A DNA stretch of 64,000 nucleotides from Terrisporobacter sp. Lineage in GTDB: Bacteria; Bacillota_A; Clostridia; Peptostreptococcales; Peptostreptococcaceae. This document shows, one piece after another, positions 42,110 to 50,248 of this stretch. The position numbers were made by a program, and so were the translations under genes. The notes beneath the pieces are model-generated. The model had not been told where the DNA came from and searched no databases. It saw only the letters and a program-made list of their open reading frames with translations. Positions within the stretch are counted from its first letter, which is position 1, and each line of letters begins with the position of its first letter. The stretch is from NCBI GenBank assembly GCA_029851945.1, contig JARKUZ010000067.1, positions 1 through 64,000 of the forward strand, in the 5' to 3' direction.

Positions 42110-43405
42110 TTACTGGTTATTCTCACTTTTTTCTTCTTTTTTATTACTATCTTCTTTAAATTCATTTCTTATATCATTAATAGGCCTTTTTTGAGGATTA
42201 GAATTTTGTTCTTCACCTTCTTCTTGCTTTTTCTTTTCTTGATTTGATTTAATTATAGCTTCAGCTTCACTTTTACTAAGAATATCAAGCTGTGCAATAT
42301 TTTCACTTGTTTGAACTGTTACTACATATTCTACCATACTTTTACTTATATTATATTTATCTTTTGTATCCACAATTCTTGCTGATACTGGTATTTTATA
42401 CGCCAATTCATTCCTTACAACTGATGATAAGTCTTCTTTTAACTTATTTACATCCACTTTATCTTCCACCTTTTTAACTTCATAGAAAGTGGTTGCTATT
42501 ATTTTTAAAGGAAATGTATAATCTCCTAATCTAAATTCATATGTTTTATTTTCAATTTCATAGTCTCTATACTTTATATTTCTCTTTATTTGATATTTTT
42601 TATCATAGAAACTTATGGTATAAACATTTTTACTTTTTTCTGTTCTTTGATTTTTGACATCTATGTAATTTGAACTTTTTTTAGCCTCATAAAATGTTGT
42701 TGCCCAGATTTCTGGTATGGCGGTAGTATTCGCTCCATTAATCAGAACATCACCTTTTTTTACAATATCCCCTTCTTCAACAAGAGCCTCTCCACTTCTA
42801 GCTACTACCTTTTCTATTATACCATCTTTCGTTGCTATAATATTACAATAATTTGAGCGATCTTCTTCATTTTGACTTTCTTCTTTTTTAGTTATATTGA
42901 CAAAAATATTAGTCCCTTTCACGTTTATAGATACATATGCAATATCATCGAACTTGCCCATTATGTTATCTCTTACAATTTTTCTATCTATACTCTTTTT
43001 ATATACTCCTGGCTTAACACCTTCTTTATATAACTCATTTTTTAAAGATTCTTTATCAATACCTTCTGGAGCCGTAATGTATACATCTGTTACAAATAAA
43101 GAAGTAGACATTAAAACAATTAAAGATATAATCGCACAAACAAGCATACCTCTGTATGTATAGATTCTTTTAGCTATAAATGGAATGCCTGTCTTATTTT
43201 TAACCTTAATATCAAATTTACTACTTCTATGTATTTTTTTCAACCTTCTATAGTCTTCTCTATTTATAGAAAATTGAATTTTGGTCTTGTTTATCCTATT
43301 TACATTGTACACATATATTTTATTTCTTATAAGGTAATTCAAAAAGCTCTCTGTTTCTATTCCCTCTACTGTTAATACATAGTATCCTCTTATGAAACTT
43401 ATCAT
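42110..43405 (-). CDS. yqfD: Sporulation protein YqfD
   Basis: A 431-residue YqfD family protein. It starts SFIRGYYVLTVEGIETESFLNYL, an N-terminal domain; one transmembrane helix follows (about 90-112, MLVCAIISLIVLMSTSLFVTDV). A long extracellular beta-rich part (GVKPGVYKKSIDRKIVRDNIM, then NGANTTAIPEIWATTFYE) and an Asn/Glu-rich C terminus complete it. YqfD is needed for sporulation in Bacillus and is found with YqfC in spore formers. The start follows AGGAGGAGATATT. The gene follows yqfC by 11 bases, upstream of phoH. Confidence 0.92.
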   Translation of the reverse strand: MISFIRGYYVLTVEGIETESFLNYLIRNKIYVYNVNRINKTKIQFSINREDYRRLKKIHRSSKFDIKVKNKTGIPFIAKRIYTYRGMLVCAIISLIVLMSTSLFVTDVYITAPEGIDKESLKNELYKEGVKPGVYKKSIDRKIVRDNIMGKFDDIAYVSINVKGTNIFVNITKKEESQNEEDRSNYCNIIATKDGIIEKVVARSGEALVEEGDIVKKGDVLINGANTTAIPEIWATTFYEAKKSSNYIDVKNQRTEKSKNVYTISFYDKKYQIKRNIKYRDYEIENKTYEFRLGDYTFPLKIIATTFYEVKKVEDKVDVNKLKEDLSSVVRNELAYKIPVSARIVDTKDKYNISKSMVEYVVTVQTSENIAQLDILSKSEAEAIIKSNQEKKKQEEGEEQNSNPQKRPINDIRNEFKEDSNKKEEKSENNQ

Positions 43406-43416
43406 AATATCTCCTC

Positions 43417-43650
43417 CTAATCTATATACTCCAAGGAGTATATAAGTCCTTTTATTCCAATTTCATTTTCCTCAATATATTTTAATAGTAATCCGTCACC
43501 TACTATCTTAACCGTCTTTATTTTTGTTTTTATTTTAATTAAATTAGTATCATAAGTTACAATAGATAAATAATTCTCAATTCTTACAAATGTATTACTA
43601 ATCATTGTAACAGTTGGCTCTGTTACTTTTAAATCCGGTGAAATCTCCAT
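43417..43650 (-). CDS. yqfC: Sporulation protein YqfC
   Basis: A 77-residue YqfC/YabP-like protein. It starts MEISPDLKVTEPTVTMISN, then VRIENYLSIVTYDTNLIKIKTK, KTVKIVGDGLLLKYIEENEIGIKGLIYSLEYID; the last block (GxGLxI...EIxIxGxIxxIxY) is the family signature. It is about 15 residues shorter at the N terminus than B. subtilis YqfC. The start follows GGGAGAGATGAGAAG; an ATG eight bases earlier is out of frame. The family functions in forespore or spore coat assembly. Confidence 0.88.
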   Translation of the reverse strand: MEISPDLKVTEPTVTMISNTFVRIENYLSIVTYDTNLIKIKTKIKTVKIVGDGLLLKYIEENEIGIKGLIYSLEYID

Positions 43651-43740
43651 CTTCTCATCTCTCCCTTCTGTATATTTTATTAACTATATACTATAATGTT
43701 TCATTATATTTTTATTTTCTATTATTTAATAAACCTCTCT

Positions 43741-43916
43741 ATACAAAAAAAACCGAGAATACTCTCAGTTGTTTTTGTATAGAATTTATAATTTATCTAG
43801 TTTGTAGATAAATTATAAATTCCAACTTAATAACTTGAGCAACGGACGAAATCGTTGGCGACATAAAATATTTCTCCCCAAAACATCACTCAGGCGAAGC
43901 GAATTTTTTATTTTAT
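43741..43916. repeat. Structured non-coding element
   Basis: About 175 bases between yqfC and the TspO-like gene. It holds a perfect 18-bp stem (GAATTTATAATTTATCTA 43782-43799 with 43805-43822, 5-base loop), then a part richer in G+C than its surroundings (about 43835-43905; TTGAGCAACGGACG, GGCGAAGCGAA), with CAACG/CGTTG as a second small stem. On the minus strand a 19-codon frame starting MFWGEIFYVANDF runs through it, ending in TAA. It could be an RNA gene, a tiny peptide gene or a dispersed repeat; I cannot tell which. Confidence 0.45.
43745..43769 (-). terminator. Terminator at the end of the TspO unit
   Basis: On the minus strand ACTGAGA pairs with TCTCGGT (43769-43763 with 43758-43752; one U-G), 4-base loop, followed by TTTTTTT (43751-43745). 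It would end the transcript coming from the TspO gene and through the structured element. Confidence 0.78.
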
Positions 43917-43925
43917 TATATAAAC

Positions 43926-44423
43926 TTATTTATTTATAAACCATATAAAATAGTTAAGTATAAATGCATATATTAGCCATATTATATATGGTATATTTAT
44001 GAACCCTGCTGAAGGTTTGATTTTATGTAACTTGTATATCATTACTGATACAAGGATTATAAGCAACGCTATATCTACCAATGCTGTTAATCTTAATTGA
44101 AAAGCAAAAAATAAAATAGGCCATATAAAATTCAACGCTAATTGCAACCAATAATAAAACATCGCATCCTTAACTTTTATTTCATTTTTATTATGTGAAA
44201 TTATTATATATGATGATGTCCCCATTAAGATGTATAATATGGTCCATGCTATGGGAAATACAATTCCTGGAGGTGCAAAACCTGGCTTAATAAGTTCATG
44301 ATAATATGTAACCATGTCTACCCCACATATCACTTTAGATACTAAATTGCTTAAATAACCTATAAGTAGTGGGATCAACACACAATAAACAAACCTTTTA
44401 ACTTCTTTGACGGATATAATCAA
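43926..44423 (-). CDS. tspO: TspO/MBR family tryptophan-rich sensory protein
   Basis: A 165-residue five-helix membrane protein. Family marks: ELIKPGFAPPGIVFPIAWTILYILMG (helix 2), YYWLQLALNFIWPILFFAFQL (helix 3-4), and a C-terminal YIIWLIYAFILNYFIWFI (helix 5). Trp is spread through the helices. Members bind porphyrins and affect tetrapyrrole or stress levels; the role here is not indicated. The start at 44423 is TTG, with GAGGGAAGAAA before it; the first ATG frame residue lies far inside. Downstream lies the structured element. Confidence 0.9.
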   Translation of the reverse strand: MIISVKEVKRFVYCVLIPLLIGYLSNLVSKVICGVDMVTYYHELIKPGFAPPGIVFPIAWTILYILMGTSSYIIISHNKNEIKVKDAMFYYWLQLALNFIWPILFFAFQLRLTALVDIALLIILVSVMIYKLHKIKPSAGFINIPYIIWLIYAFILNYFIWFINK

Positions 44424-44522
44424 TTTCTTCCCTCACTTTCCCTTATTATTTCATATGTATTTCTACTTAATAAGTATGTTCAAGCCCTGAGGTTTATGAT
44501 TATTTTTCTATAGAAACATAAA

Positions 44523-44550
44523 AAAACCTAGAGATTACTCTCTAGGTTTT
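44523..44550 (-). terminator. Terminator of the yqeY-like gene
   Basis: Perfect 12-bp stem AAAACCTAGAGA/TCTCTAGGTTTT, 4-base loop, with T residues after it on the minus strand, just behind the stop codon. Confidence 0.9.
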
Positions 44551-44553
44551 TAT

Positions 44554-44997
44554 CTATTGTAAATTTTTCTTTACTAACTCATTTATTAGTTTTCCATCAG
44601 CTCTGCCTTTTACTTTAGGCATTATTGATGTCATAATTTTTTTCATATCCTTCATAGAAGTAGCTCCTACTTCAGATATAGTAGAAATTACAATTTCATT
44701 TAATTCTTCTTCGCTTAATTGTTGAGGTAGGTACTCTTTTAAAACTTCTATCTCTGCTTCTGCTTTACTAACTAAATCTTCTCTTCCAGCTTTTTTAAAC
44801 TCTTCACGAGAATCTCTAGTTTGTTTTAATTGCTTTGCAATAAGATCCACTATTTCAGCGTCTCCTAATTCAACTCTATTATCAACTTCATATTGTTTAA
44901 TAGAAGATCTTATTAGAGTTATAACAGACTTTTTAATAGTTTCCTTGTTTTTCATAGAAGACTTTAGATCTTCTTGTAACTTTTGTTTAAGGGACAT
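44554..44997 (-). CDS. yqeY: GatB/YqeY domain protein
   Basis: A 147-residue protein of the GatB/YqeY family: MSLKQKLQEDLKSSMKNKE, then VITLIRSSIKQYEVDNRVELGDAEIVDLIAKQLKQTRDSREEF, YLPQQLSEEELNEIV, and KGRADGKLINELVKKNL at the C terminus. It resembles the tRNA-interacting tail of GatB but stands alone; function unknown. The start is ATG at 44997 behind AGAGGTGAGGGG; an in-frame GTG at 45006 overlaps that site. It follows rpsU by 26 bases, the order known from many Firmicutes. Confidence 0.92.
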   Translation of the reverse strand: MSLKQKLQEDLKSSMKNKETIKKSVITLIRSSIKQYEVDNRVELGDAEIVDLIAKQLKQTRDSREEFKKAGREDLVSKAEAEIEVLKEYLPQQLSEEELNEIVISTISEVGATSMKDMKKIMTSIMPKVKGRADGKLINELVKKNLQ

Positions 44998-45023
44998 TCC
45001 CCTCACCTCTTTACTTCTATTTA

Positions 45024-45203
45024 CTATCTTTTAGCGTTTTTTCTTCTAGCTGCTTCAGCTTTTTTCTTACGTTTTACACTTGGTTTATCATAGTGCTCTC
45101 TTTTTCTAACTTCTGACATTATGCCAGACATTGCACATTGACGTTTAAATCTTCTTAAAGCACTGTCTAATGATTCATTTTCTCTTACTCTAACTTCTGA
45201 CAT
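45024..45203 (-). CDS. rpsU: 30S ribosomal protein S21
   Basis: Read directly: 59 residues starting [20 protein letters not shown], then [23 protein letters not shown], and a strongly basic tail ([16 protein letters not shown]). This is the S21 consensus with its invariant [12 protein letters not shown] and REHYxKPS blocks. The ATG follows GGAGGGAGGG. It heads a transcript with yqeY and has a consensus sigma-A promoter at 45294-45322. Confidence 0.97.
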   Translation of the reverse strand: MSEVRVRENESLDSALRRFKRQCAMSGIMSEVRKREHYDKPSVKRKKKAEAARRKNAKR

Positions 45204-45293
45204 TCTTTTTCCCTCCCTCCGATTGCGCGAATTATGCTGGGACTGTAATTTGATTATATCTGCATCACTGCATTACAACCTCACACTTTGTTT

Positions 45294-45322
45294 ATTATAA
45301 ACTAAAATTATACTTTTATCAA
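45294..45322 (-). promoter_or_regulatory. Sigma-A promoter of rpsU
   Basis: Minus strand TTGATA (45317-45322), exactly 17 bases, TATAAT (45294-45299). It predicts a leader of about 85 bases before rpsU. Such a near-consensus match with ideal spacing is strong support. Confidence 0.85.
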
Positions 45323-45371
45323 GTATTTAATTATTTATAATTCTAAAATATTTGTAAATAACTTATTTTTT

Positions 45372-45713
45372 TTAAGCTTCATAAAGAGGTAATTTTTTCC
45401 CAGCCAAAACATGGTAGTGAATGTGTTTAACCTCTTGCCCTCCATCTTCTCTACAGTTATTTATAATTCTAAATCCAGCATCGCTGAATCCTTTCTCTAT
45501 AGCTATTTTATTTATAACCGAGTGAATATGTGCAACTATTTCCATATCTTTATCACTAACATCTGCTATACTATCAAAATGTTGTTTTGGAATAACTAAT
45601 ATATGATATGGAGCCACAGGATTTATATCATTAAAAGCTAAAACCTTATCATCCTCATATACTTTAGTACAAGGTATTTCTCCATTTACTATCTTACAAA
45701 ATAAACAATCCAT
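45372..45713 (-). CDS. HIT family nucleotide-binding protein
   Basis: A 113-residue Hint/PKCI-type protein. DCLFCKIVNGEIPC at the N terminus carries two Cys of the zinc site, NDINPVAPYHILVIPKQH follows, and the catalytic triad is EVKHIHYHVLAG (HxHxHxx). It hydrolyses nucleoside phosphoramidates or AMP-lysine-type adducts in related proteins. The start is ATG at 45713 with TAGGAGGTGAAAAAA; an in-frame GTG at 45722 overlaps the site. It lies 50 bases downstream of mtaB. Confidence 0.94.
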   Translation of the reverse strand: MDCLFCKIVNGEIPCTKVYEDDKVLAFNDINPVAPYHILVIPKQHFDSIADVSDKDMEIVAHIHSVINKIAIEKGFSDAGFRIINNCREDGGQEVKHIHYHVLAGKKLPLYEA

Positions 45714-45762
45714 TTTTTTCACCTCCTAACTATTTACTATTATATTGCTAAAATTCTACAAC

Positions 45763-47073
45763 TTATACTAATATTCCTTCTATATATTCATCTTTTACTT
45801 CTGTAATTTTAACCTTTAGTATTTTACCAGCTATATCATCATTAGATTCTACAATAGTTTTTAAATAGTTTGGAGTTAATCCTTCATATTTATTATCCCC
45901 TATAGATTGCTCAAATAAAACATCAAATTCTTTATTTAACATTCTTGAAGCGAATTTTTTAAAGTTTTCTTTATTTAAGTTTAAAAGTTTTTCACTTCTT
46001 TCATGTTTTAATTGAGGATTTACTTGTTTTTCCATATCAGCAGCCTTTGTTCCTTTTCTTGGAGAATACTTAAATATATGCATTTGTGATAATTCTAACT
46101 CTTTTAAATAATTGTAAGTTTTATCAAACTCTTCTTCTGTTTCACCAGGGAATCCAACAATTACATCTGTAGTTATAGCTACATCTGGTATTTCTCTTCT
46201 TAATTTATCTACTATTTCTTTGTATTCTGCTGTTGTATATCTTCTATTCATTCTTTTTAATGTATCATCACATCCACTTTGTAGTGATAAATGATAGTGA
46301 GGCATAACTTTTTCCATTTTTGATACTTCATCTACAAATTCATCCGTAAATAAAACAGGTTCAACAGAACTTGTTCTTATTCTTTTTATTCCGTCTATTT
46401 CATTTATTCTTTTTATTACATCTAAAAGACCTACTTTATTCTCTCTTAAGTCTTTACCATAAGAAGCAACATGTATACCTGTTAGTACAACTTCCTCATA
46501 TCCGTTTTCAGCTAAAGTTTTAGCTTCATTAACTATACTTTCCATATCTCTACTTCTTACTTTTCCACCTCTAGCATAAGGTATTATACAATACGTACAG
46601 AATCTATCACATCCATCTTGTATTTTCATGAACGCTCTAGTTCTTCCGTTTGATTGACTTATTTCTATTTCTTCAAAAGCTCTTACTTTCATTATATCGT
46701 CTACAGTGCTAGCTTTTTTCTCACCTTGAGCTTGTTCTAATTTTTTAATTTCATCAACTATAGTTCTTCTTTCATTAGTTCCCATTACAAGGTTTACTTC
46801 TTCTATTTCAAGTATTTCTTCCGGAGAAACTTGAGAATAACATCCAACTACTGCTATTATTGAGTCTGGATTTTTCTTTTTCATTCTTCTTATATATTGA
46901 CGTGATTTTCTATCACTCATATGAGTTACAGTACAAGTGTTTATAACATATACATCTGCATAATCCTCGCTACCAACTTGCTCATATCCATCTTCCTTAA
47001 ACATTTCAAGCATAGCTTCTGTTTCATATTGGTTTACTTTACATCCTAAAGTATAAAATGCTACTTTTTTCAT
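45763..47073 (-). CDS. mtaB: tRNA t6A37 methylthiotransferase MtaB
   Basis: A 436-residue radical-SAM methylthiotransferase. The N-terminal UPF0004 domain begins YTLGCKVNQYETEAM with the first cluster Cys; further Cys are in VINTCTVTH and VVGCYSQV. The radical SAM cluster is GCDRFCTYCIIPYARG (CxxxCxxC), and a TRAM domain closes the protein (about 375-436). MtaB adds methylthio to t6A37 of tRNA, giving ms2t6A. It begins one base after the rsmE stop codon. The neighbourhood (prmA, rsmE, mtaB) is conserved across Firmicutes. Confidence 0.95.
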   Translation of the reverse strand: MKKVAFYTLGCKVNQYETEAMLEMFKEDGYEQVGSEDYADVYVINTCTVTHMSDRKSRQYIRRMKKKNPDSIIAVVGCYSQVSPEEILEIEEVNLVMGTNERRTIVDEIKKLEQAQGEKKASTVDDIMKVRAFEEIEISQSNGRTRAFMKIQDGCDRFCTYCIIPYARGGKVRSRDMESIVNEAKTLAENGYEEVVLTGIHVASYGKDLRENKVGLLDVIKRINEIDGIKRIRTSSVEPVLFTDEFVDEVSKMEKVMPHYHLSLQSGCDDTLKRMNRRYTTAEYKEIVDKLRREIPDVAITTDVIVGFPGETEEEFDKTYNYLKELELSQMHIFKYSPRKGTKAADMEKQVNPQLKHERSEKLLNLNKENFKKFASRMLNKEFDVLFEQSIGDNKYEGLTPNYLKTIVESNDDIAGKILKVKITEVKDEYIEGILV

Positions 47074-47074
47074 T

Positions 47075-47827
47075 TTATATATTTCCTCCTAAGTCACTTA
47101 GTTGATATAAAACTATTGATGAAGCAACTACAGATGCAGTTTCTGTTCTAAGTATTCTAGGTCCTAGAGACACAACTTTTCCATCTATATTTTGAATTTT
47201 TTCTATTTCCTCTTCTTCAAATCCACCTTCTGGTCCAACAAAAATTCCAACACTATTTATATTTAAACCTCTGATAGCTTCTTTTATAGAAACTGTTCTT
47301 TCATTTTCATAAGGACAAATATTTAAATCATTATTCTTCATATCTTCTAATGCTTCATTGAAAGATAACACACCAGTGAGCTTTGGTATTTTCCCTCTTT
47401 TACTTTGCTTTGCAGCTTCATAAATGATTCTTTCCCATCTTTCAATTTTTTTATCTTCTTTTTTGTTATCAATTTTAGTTACACTTCTTTTAGCTTGTAC
47501 TAAAACAATCTCGTCTACACCAATTTCTGTTAACTTTTGAAGTATTAATTCCATCTTAGTTCCTTTTGGCATACCTTGATATAATTTAACCTTTAAGTTT
47601 GATTCACGTTTTATATTAACCTTTTCAATTATGTCTAATATTATATTGTCTTTGTTTATTTCTTTTATTTCACAAATATACTCATTATTATCCATATCAC
47701 ATACTTCAAGTTTATCATTTTCTTTACATCTAAGAACTTTTGAAATATGTTTTACATCTTCACCTTCTATAATACAAGTATTTTGTTCTAAGTTTATATT
47801 GTTTTTAGGTGTGAAAAATCTATCCAT
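47075..47827 (-). CDS. rsmE: 16S rRNA m3U1498 methyltransferase RsmE
   Basis: A 250-residue SPOUT methyltransferase. The N-terminal PUA-like region (about 1-70) precedes the knotted SAM site with GIFVGPEGGFEEEEI and LGPRILRTETASVVASSIV, the RsmE signature. It methylates U1498 of 16S rRNA. The start follows TAGGTGAAATT and lies eight bases downstream of the prmA stop, so the genes are co-transcribed. Confidence 0.95.
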   Translation of the reverse strand: MDRFFTPKNNINLEQNTCIIEGEDVKHISKVLRCKENDKLEVCDMDNNEYICEIKEINKDNIILDIIEKVNIKRESNLKVKLYQGMPKGTKMELILQKLTEIGVDEIVLVQAKRSVTKIDNKKEDKKIERWERIIYEAAKQSKRGKIPKLTGVLSFNEALEDMKNNDLNICPYENERTVSIKEAIRGLNINSVGIFVGPEGGFEEEEIEKIQNIDGKVVSLGPRILRTETASVVASSIVLYQLSDLGGNI

Positions 47828-47835
47828 AATTTCAC

Positions 47836-48777
47836 CTACTTTAATTTAGAAACTATAGCTGACCATTCACCAAGTTTTATTATCTCAACTATTTCAAATC
47901 CATTTTGTTCTAAAGCTTCTACAACTTCATCTATTTTTGCAAGGATTATTCCAGATGATATAAATACACCATCTTCTGTTAAAAATTCACTTACATCTTT
48001 AGCTAATATTTTTATTATATCTGCTATTATATTTGCCACTATTACGTCAGCTTTTCCTTCTACAACTTCAAATAAGCTACCATGTTTAACAATAACTTTA
48101 TCAGAAACATTATTTTCTTCACAGTTTTCTTTAGAAACTTTAACTGCCACTTCATCTAAATCCCCAGCAACAACTTCTTTCGCTCCAAGTTTTGCAGCAG
48201 CTATGGCAAGTATTCCACTTCCACATCCTATATCAAATACTCTTTTAGTTTCATCAACATATTTTTCTAATTCTCTGATACACATAGAAGTTGTTTCATG
48301 AGTTCCCGTTCCAAAGGCCATTCCTGGATCTAATTCGATTATTAAATCACCATCTTGCTCTTCATATTCTTCCCAAGTAGGTTTTACTACTATTTTTTGA
48401 CCAACTTTAGTTGGTTTATAGTATTTTTTCCATTCGTTTGCCCAGTCTTCTTCTCTAACTTGACCTAAAGAAACACTACCCTCACCTATATCTATACCGA
48501 ACTCTTTTAATCCTAAAACTTTTTGTTTTATATTTTCAATTACTTCCATCACATTTCTTTCTTCTGAAATGTATGTTTTTATTAAAACACCATCTTGTCC
48601 ACTTTTGTTAAATACTTCTTCTTCAACATAATCCCAATCAAGTTCATTTTTCTTTTGGAATAAAAAATCTTTAGGATCTTCTATTACAACGCCACCCGTT
48701 CTTTCATTATCTAGTATATTTGTTATAGCTTCTACAGCTTCTGTAGTTGTTTTAATCGTTACTTCTATCCAATTCAT
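47836..48777 (-). CDS. prmA: Ribosomal protein L11 methyltransferase PrmA
   Basis: A 313-residue PrmA. The N-terminal substrate-binding domain (about 1-120) includes DWANEWKKYYKPTKVG. The SAM domain has the motif GMAFGTGTHETTSMC, VFDIGCGSGILAIAAAKLGA and ADVIVANIIADII (NxxA-type site). It trimethylates L11. The start at 48777 follows AGAAGGTTTACAT; an in-frame TTG at 48795 would swallow this site. The upstream dnaJ unit ends in a terminator, so prmA may have its own promoter. Confidence 0.95.
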   Translation of the reverse strand: MNWIEVTIKTTTEAVEAITNILDNERTGGVVIEDPKDFLFQKKNELDWDYVEEEVFNKSGQDGVLIKTYISEERNVMEVIENIKQKVLGLKEFGIDIGEGSVSLGQVREEDWANEWKKYYKPTKVGQKIVVKPTWEEYEEQDGDLIIELDPGMAFGTGTHETTSMCIRELEKYVDETKRVFDIGCGSGILAIAAAKLGAKEVVAGDLDEVAVKVSKENCEENNVSDKVIVKHGSLFEVVEGKADVIVANIIADIIKILAKDVSEFLTEDGVFISSGIILAKIDEVVEALEQNGFEIVEIIKLGEWSAIVSKLK

Positions 48778-48886
48778 ATGTAAACCTTCTTTCAATCTTT
48801 ATACTATTTTTCATGAATCTTATTATATCATAATTATTATCTTTTATAATATTGTTTTATACATAATAAGATACATAATCACAAAA

Positions 48887-48921
48887 AATCCCTCCAATTT
48901 ATTTTTCATATTGGAAGGATT
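48887..48921 (-). terminator. Terminator of the dnaK operon (after dnaJ)
   Basis: A 12-bp stem (AATCCCTCCAAT with ATTGGAAGGATT, one wobble; 48887-48898 with 48910-48921), 11-base loop, followed on the minus strand by TTTTTTG. It lies 30 bases past the dnaJ stop. Confidence 0.85.
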
Positions 48922-48950
48922 TTATTTTATCTTTAAAATTAAATCTTTTC

Positions 48951-50111
48951 TTATTTATTTTTCTTAAGATTCTTGAAAAAACTATCCACTTTATCACTTA
49001 AAGTTTTTTGCCTTTCGTGCACCTCTTCTCCGCACTCTTTAGCAAATTCTCTTATCAAGTCTTTTTGTTTTTCATTTAATTTTTTAGGTATTTCAACTGT
49101 TACCTTAACATATTGATCACCTCTAACATTTGATCTTAGTTTAGGTATACCTTTCGACTTTAGTCTGAATACTGTTCCAGTTTGAGTTCCTTCTGGAATT
49201 GTATATTCAACTTGACCATCTAGTGTTGGTACTTTTATTTTATCTCCTAATGCAGCTTGAGCAAATGTTATAGGCATTTCTAAATAAACATCATAACCTT
49301 CTCTAGTAAATAGTGAATGATTTTTAACATTAACAACTATATATAAATCTCCTCTTGGTCCACCTCTTGTTCCAAGTTCACCTTGACCAGAAAGCTTAAT
49401 CATTTGACCTTCATCTATACCTGCTGGTATATCAACTTCAATAGTCTTAGTTTTTCTTATACTACCTTTTCCATGGCATTTCGAACATGGAGAGTCTATA
49501 ACCTCCCCTTCACCATTACATGTAGCACAAGTTCTAGTACTTGCTATATTACCAAAAGGCGTTCTTTGTACAGATTGTACTTGACCGCTACCATTACATG
49601 TTGGACAAGTTTTTTTAGAAGTTCCTGGTTTTGCACCACTTCCATTACATTCATCACACTCTTCACTTCTATTTACTTTAACTTGAACTTTTTTACCAAA
49701 AGCAGCTTCTTCAAAAGATATAGTTACACTTTGTCTTATGTCAGCTCCACGTTCTGGTCCTCTTCTTCTTGGACGACCACCGCCGAATCCTCCACCGAAC
49801 ATATCTCCAAATATATCTCCGAATATATCATCGAATCCACCAAATCCTTGGCCTCCGAAACCTTGACCACCAAATCCTTGACCATTTACACCTTCATGAC
49901 CAAATTGATCGTAATTTCTTCTTTTAGTTTCATCTGATAATACTTCATATGCTTCATTTATTTCTTTAAATTTTTCTTCAGCTTCTTTATCACCAGGATT
50001 TTTGTCTGGGTGATATTTCATAGCTAATTTTCTATAAGCCTTTTTTATTTCTTGTGCCTCTGCTGTTTTACTTACACCTAAGACATCATAGTAGTCTCTT
50101 TTAGTTCCCAA
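48951..50111 (-). CDS. dnaJ: Chaperone DnaJ
   Basis: A 386-residue type I DnaJ. The J domain (about 5-70) has [19 protein letters not shown] with the HPD triad. The Gly-rich region follows (GFGGQGFGG repeats). The zinc region has four CxxCxGxG-type repeats ([36 protein letters not shown]). The C-terminal substrate domains close it. It drives DnaK ATPase. The start at 50111 is TTG, with AAAGGTGGTGA before it; no ATG is nearby in frame. It is the last gene of the heat-shock operon, behind a hairpin. Confidence 0.97.
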   Translation of the reverse strand: MGTKRDYYDVLGVSKTAEAQEIKKAYRKLAMKYHPDKNPGDKEAEEKFKEINEAYEVLSDETKRRNYDQFGHEGVNGQGFGGQGFGGQGFGGFDDIFGDIFGDMFGGGFGGGRPRRRGPERGADIRQSVTISFEEAAFGKKVQVKVNRSEECDECNGSGAKPGTSKKTCPTCNGSGQVQSVQRTPFGNIASTRTCATCNGEGEVIDSPCSKCHGKGSIRKTKTIEVDIPAGIDEGQMIKLSGQGELGTRGGPRGDLYIVVNVKNHSLFTREGYDVYLEMPITFAQAALGDKIKVPTLDGQVEYTIPEGTQTGTVFRLKSKGIPKLRSNVRGDQYVKVTVEIPKKLNEKQKDLIREFAKECGEEVHERQKTLSDKVDSFFKNLKKNK

Positions 50112-50137
50112 GTTTTGTCACCACCTTTATTTTACAA

Positions 50138-50176
50138 AATAATAGCTTGTAGAATATTAAACTACAAGCTATTATT
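50138..50176 (-). terminator. Hairpin between dnaK and dnaJ
   Basis: Perfect 15-bp stem (AATAATAGCTTGTAG 50138-50152 with CTACAAGCTATTATT 50162-50176), 9-base loop, weak U tract on the minus strand. It is a partial terminator or RNA-stability element that would lower dnaJ relative to dnaK. Confidence 0.62.
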
Positions 50177-50248
50177 AATTGTTTTAAAACAGATTAATAT
50201 CCTTTAATTTATTATACACAATTACTATTGAATTGCAACTTATCACTC

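Noticed and set aside
49383..49937. 184-codon plus-strand frame opposite dnaJ
   Set aside because: It is Thr/Ser/Phe-rich antisense of the dnaJ Gly-rich and Cys-rich repeats; dnaJ itself is complete.
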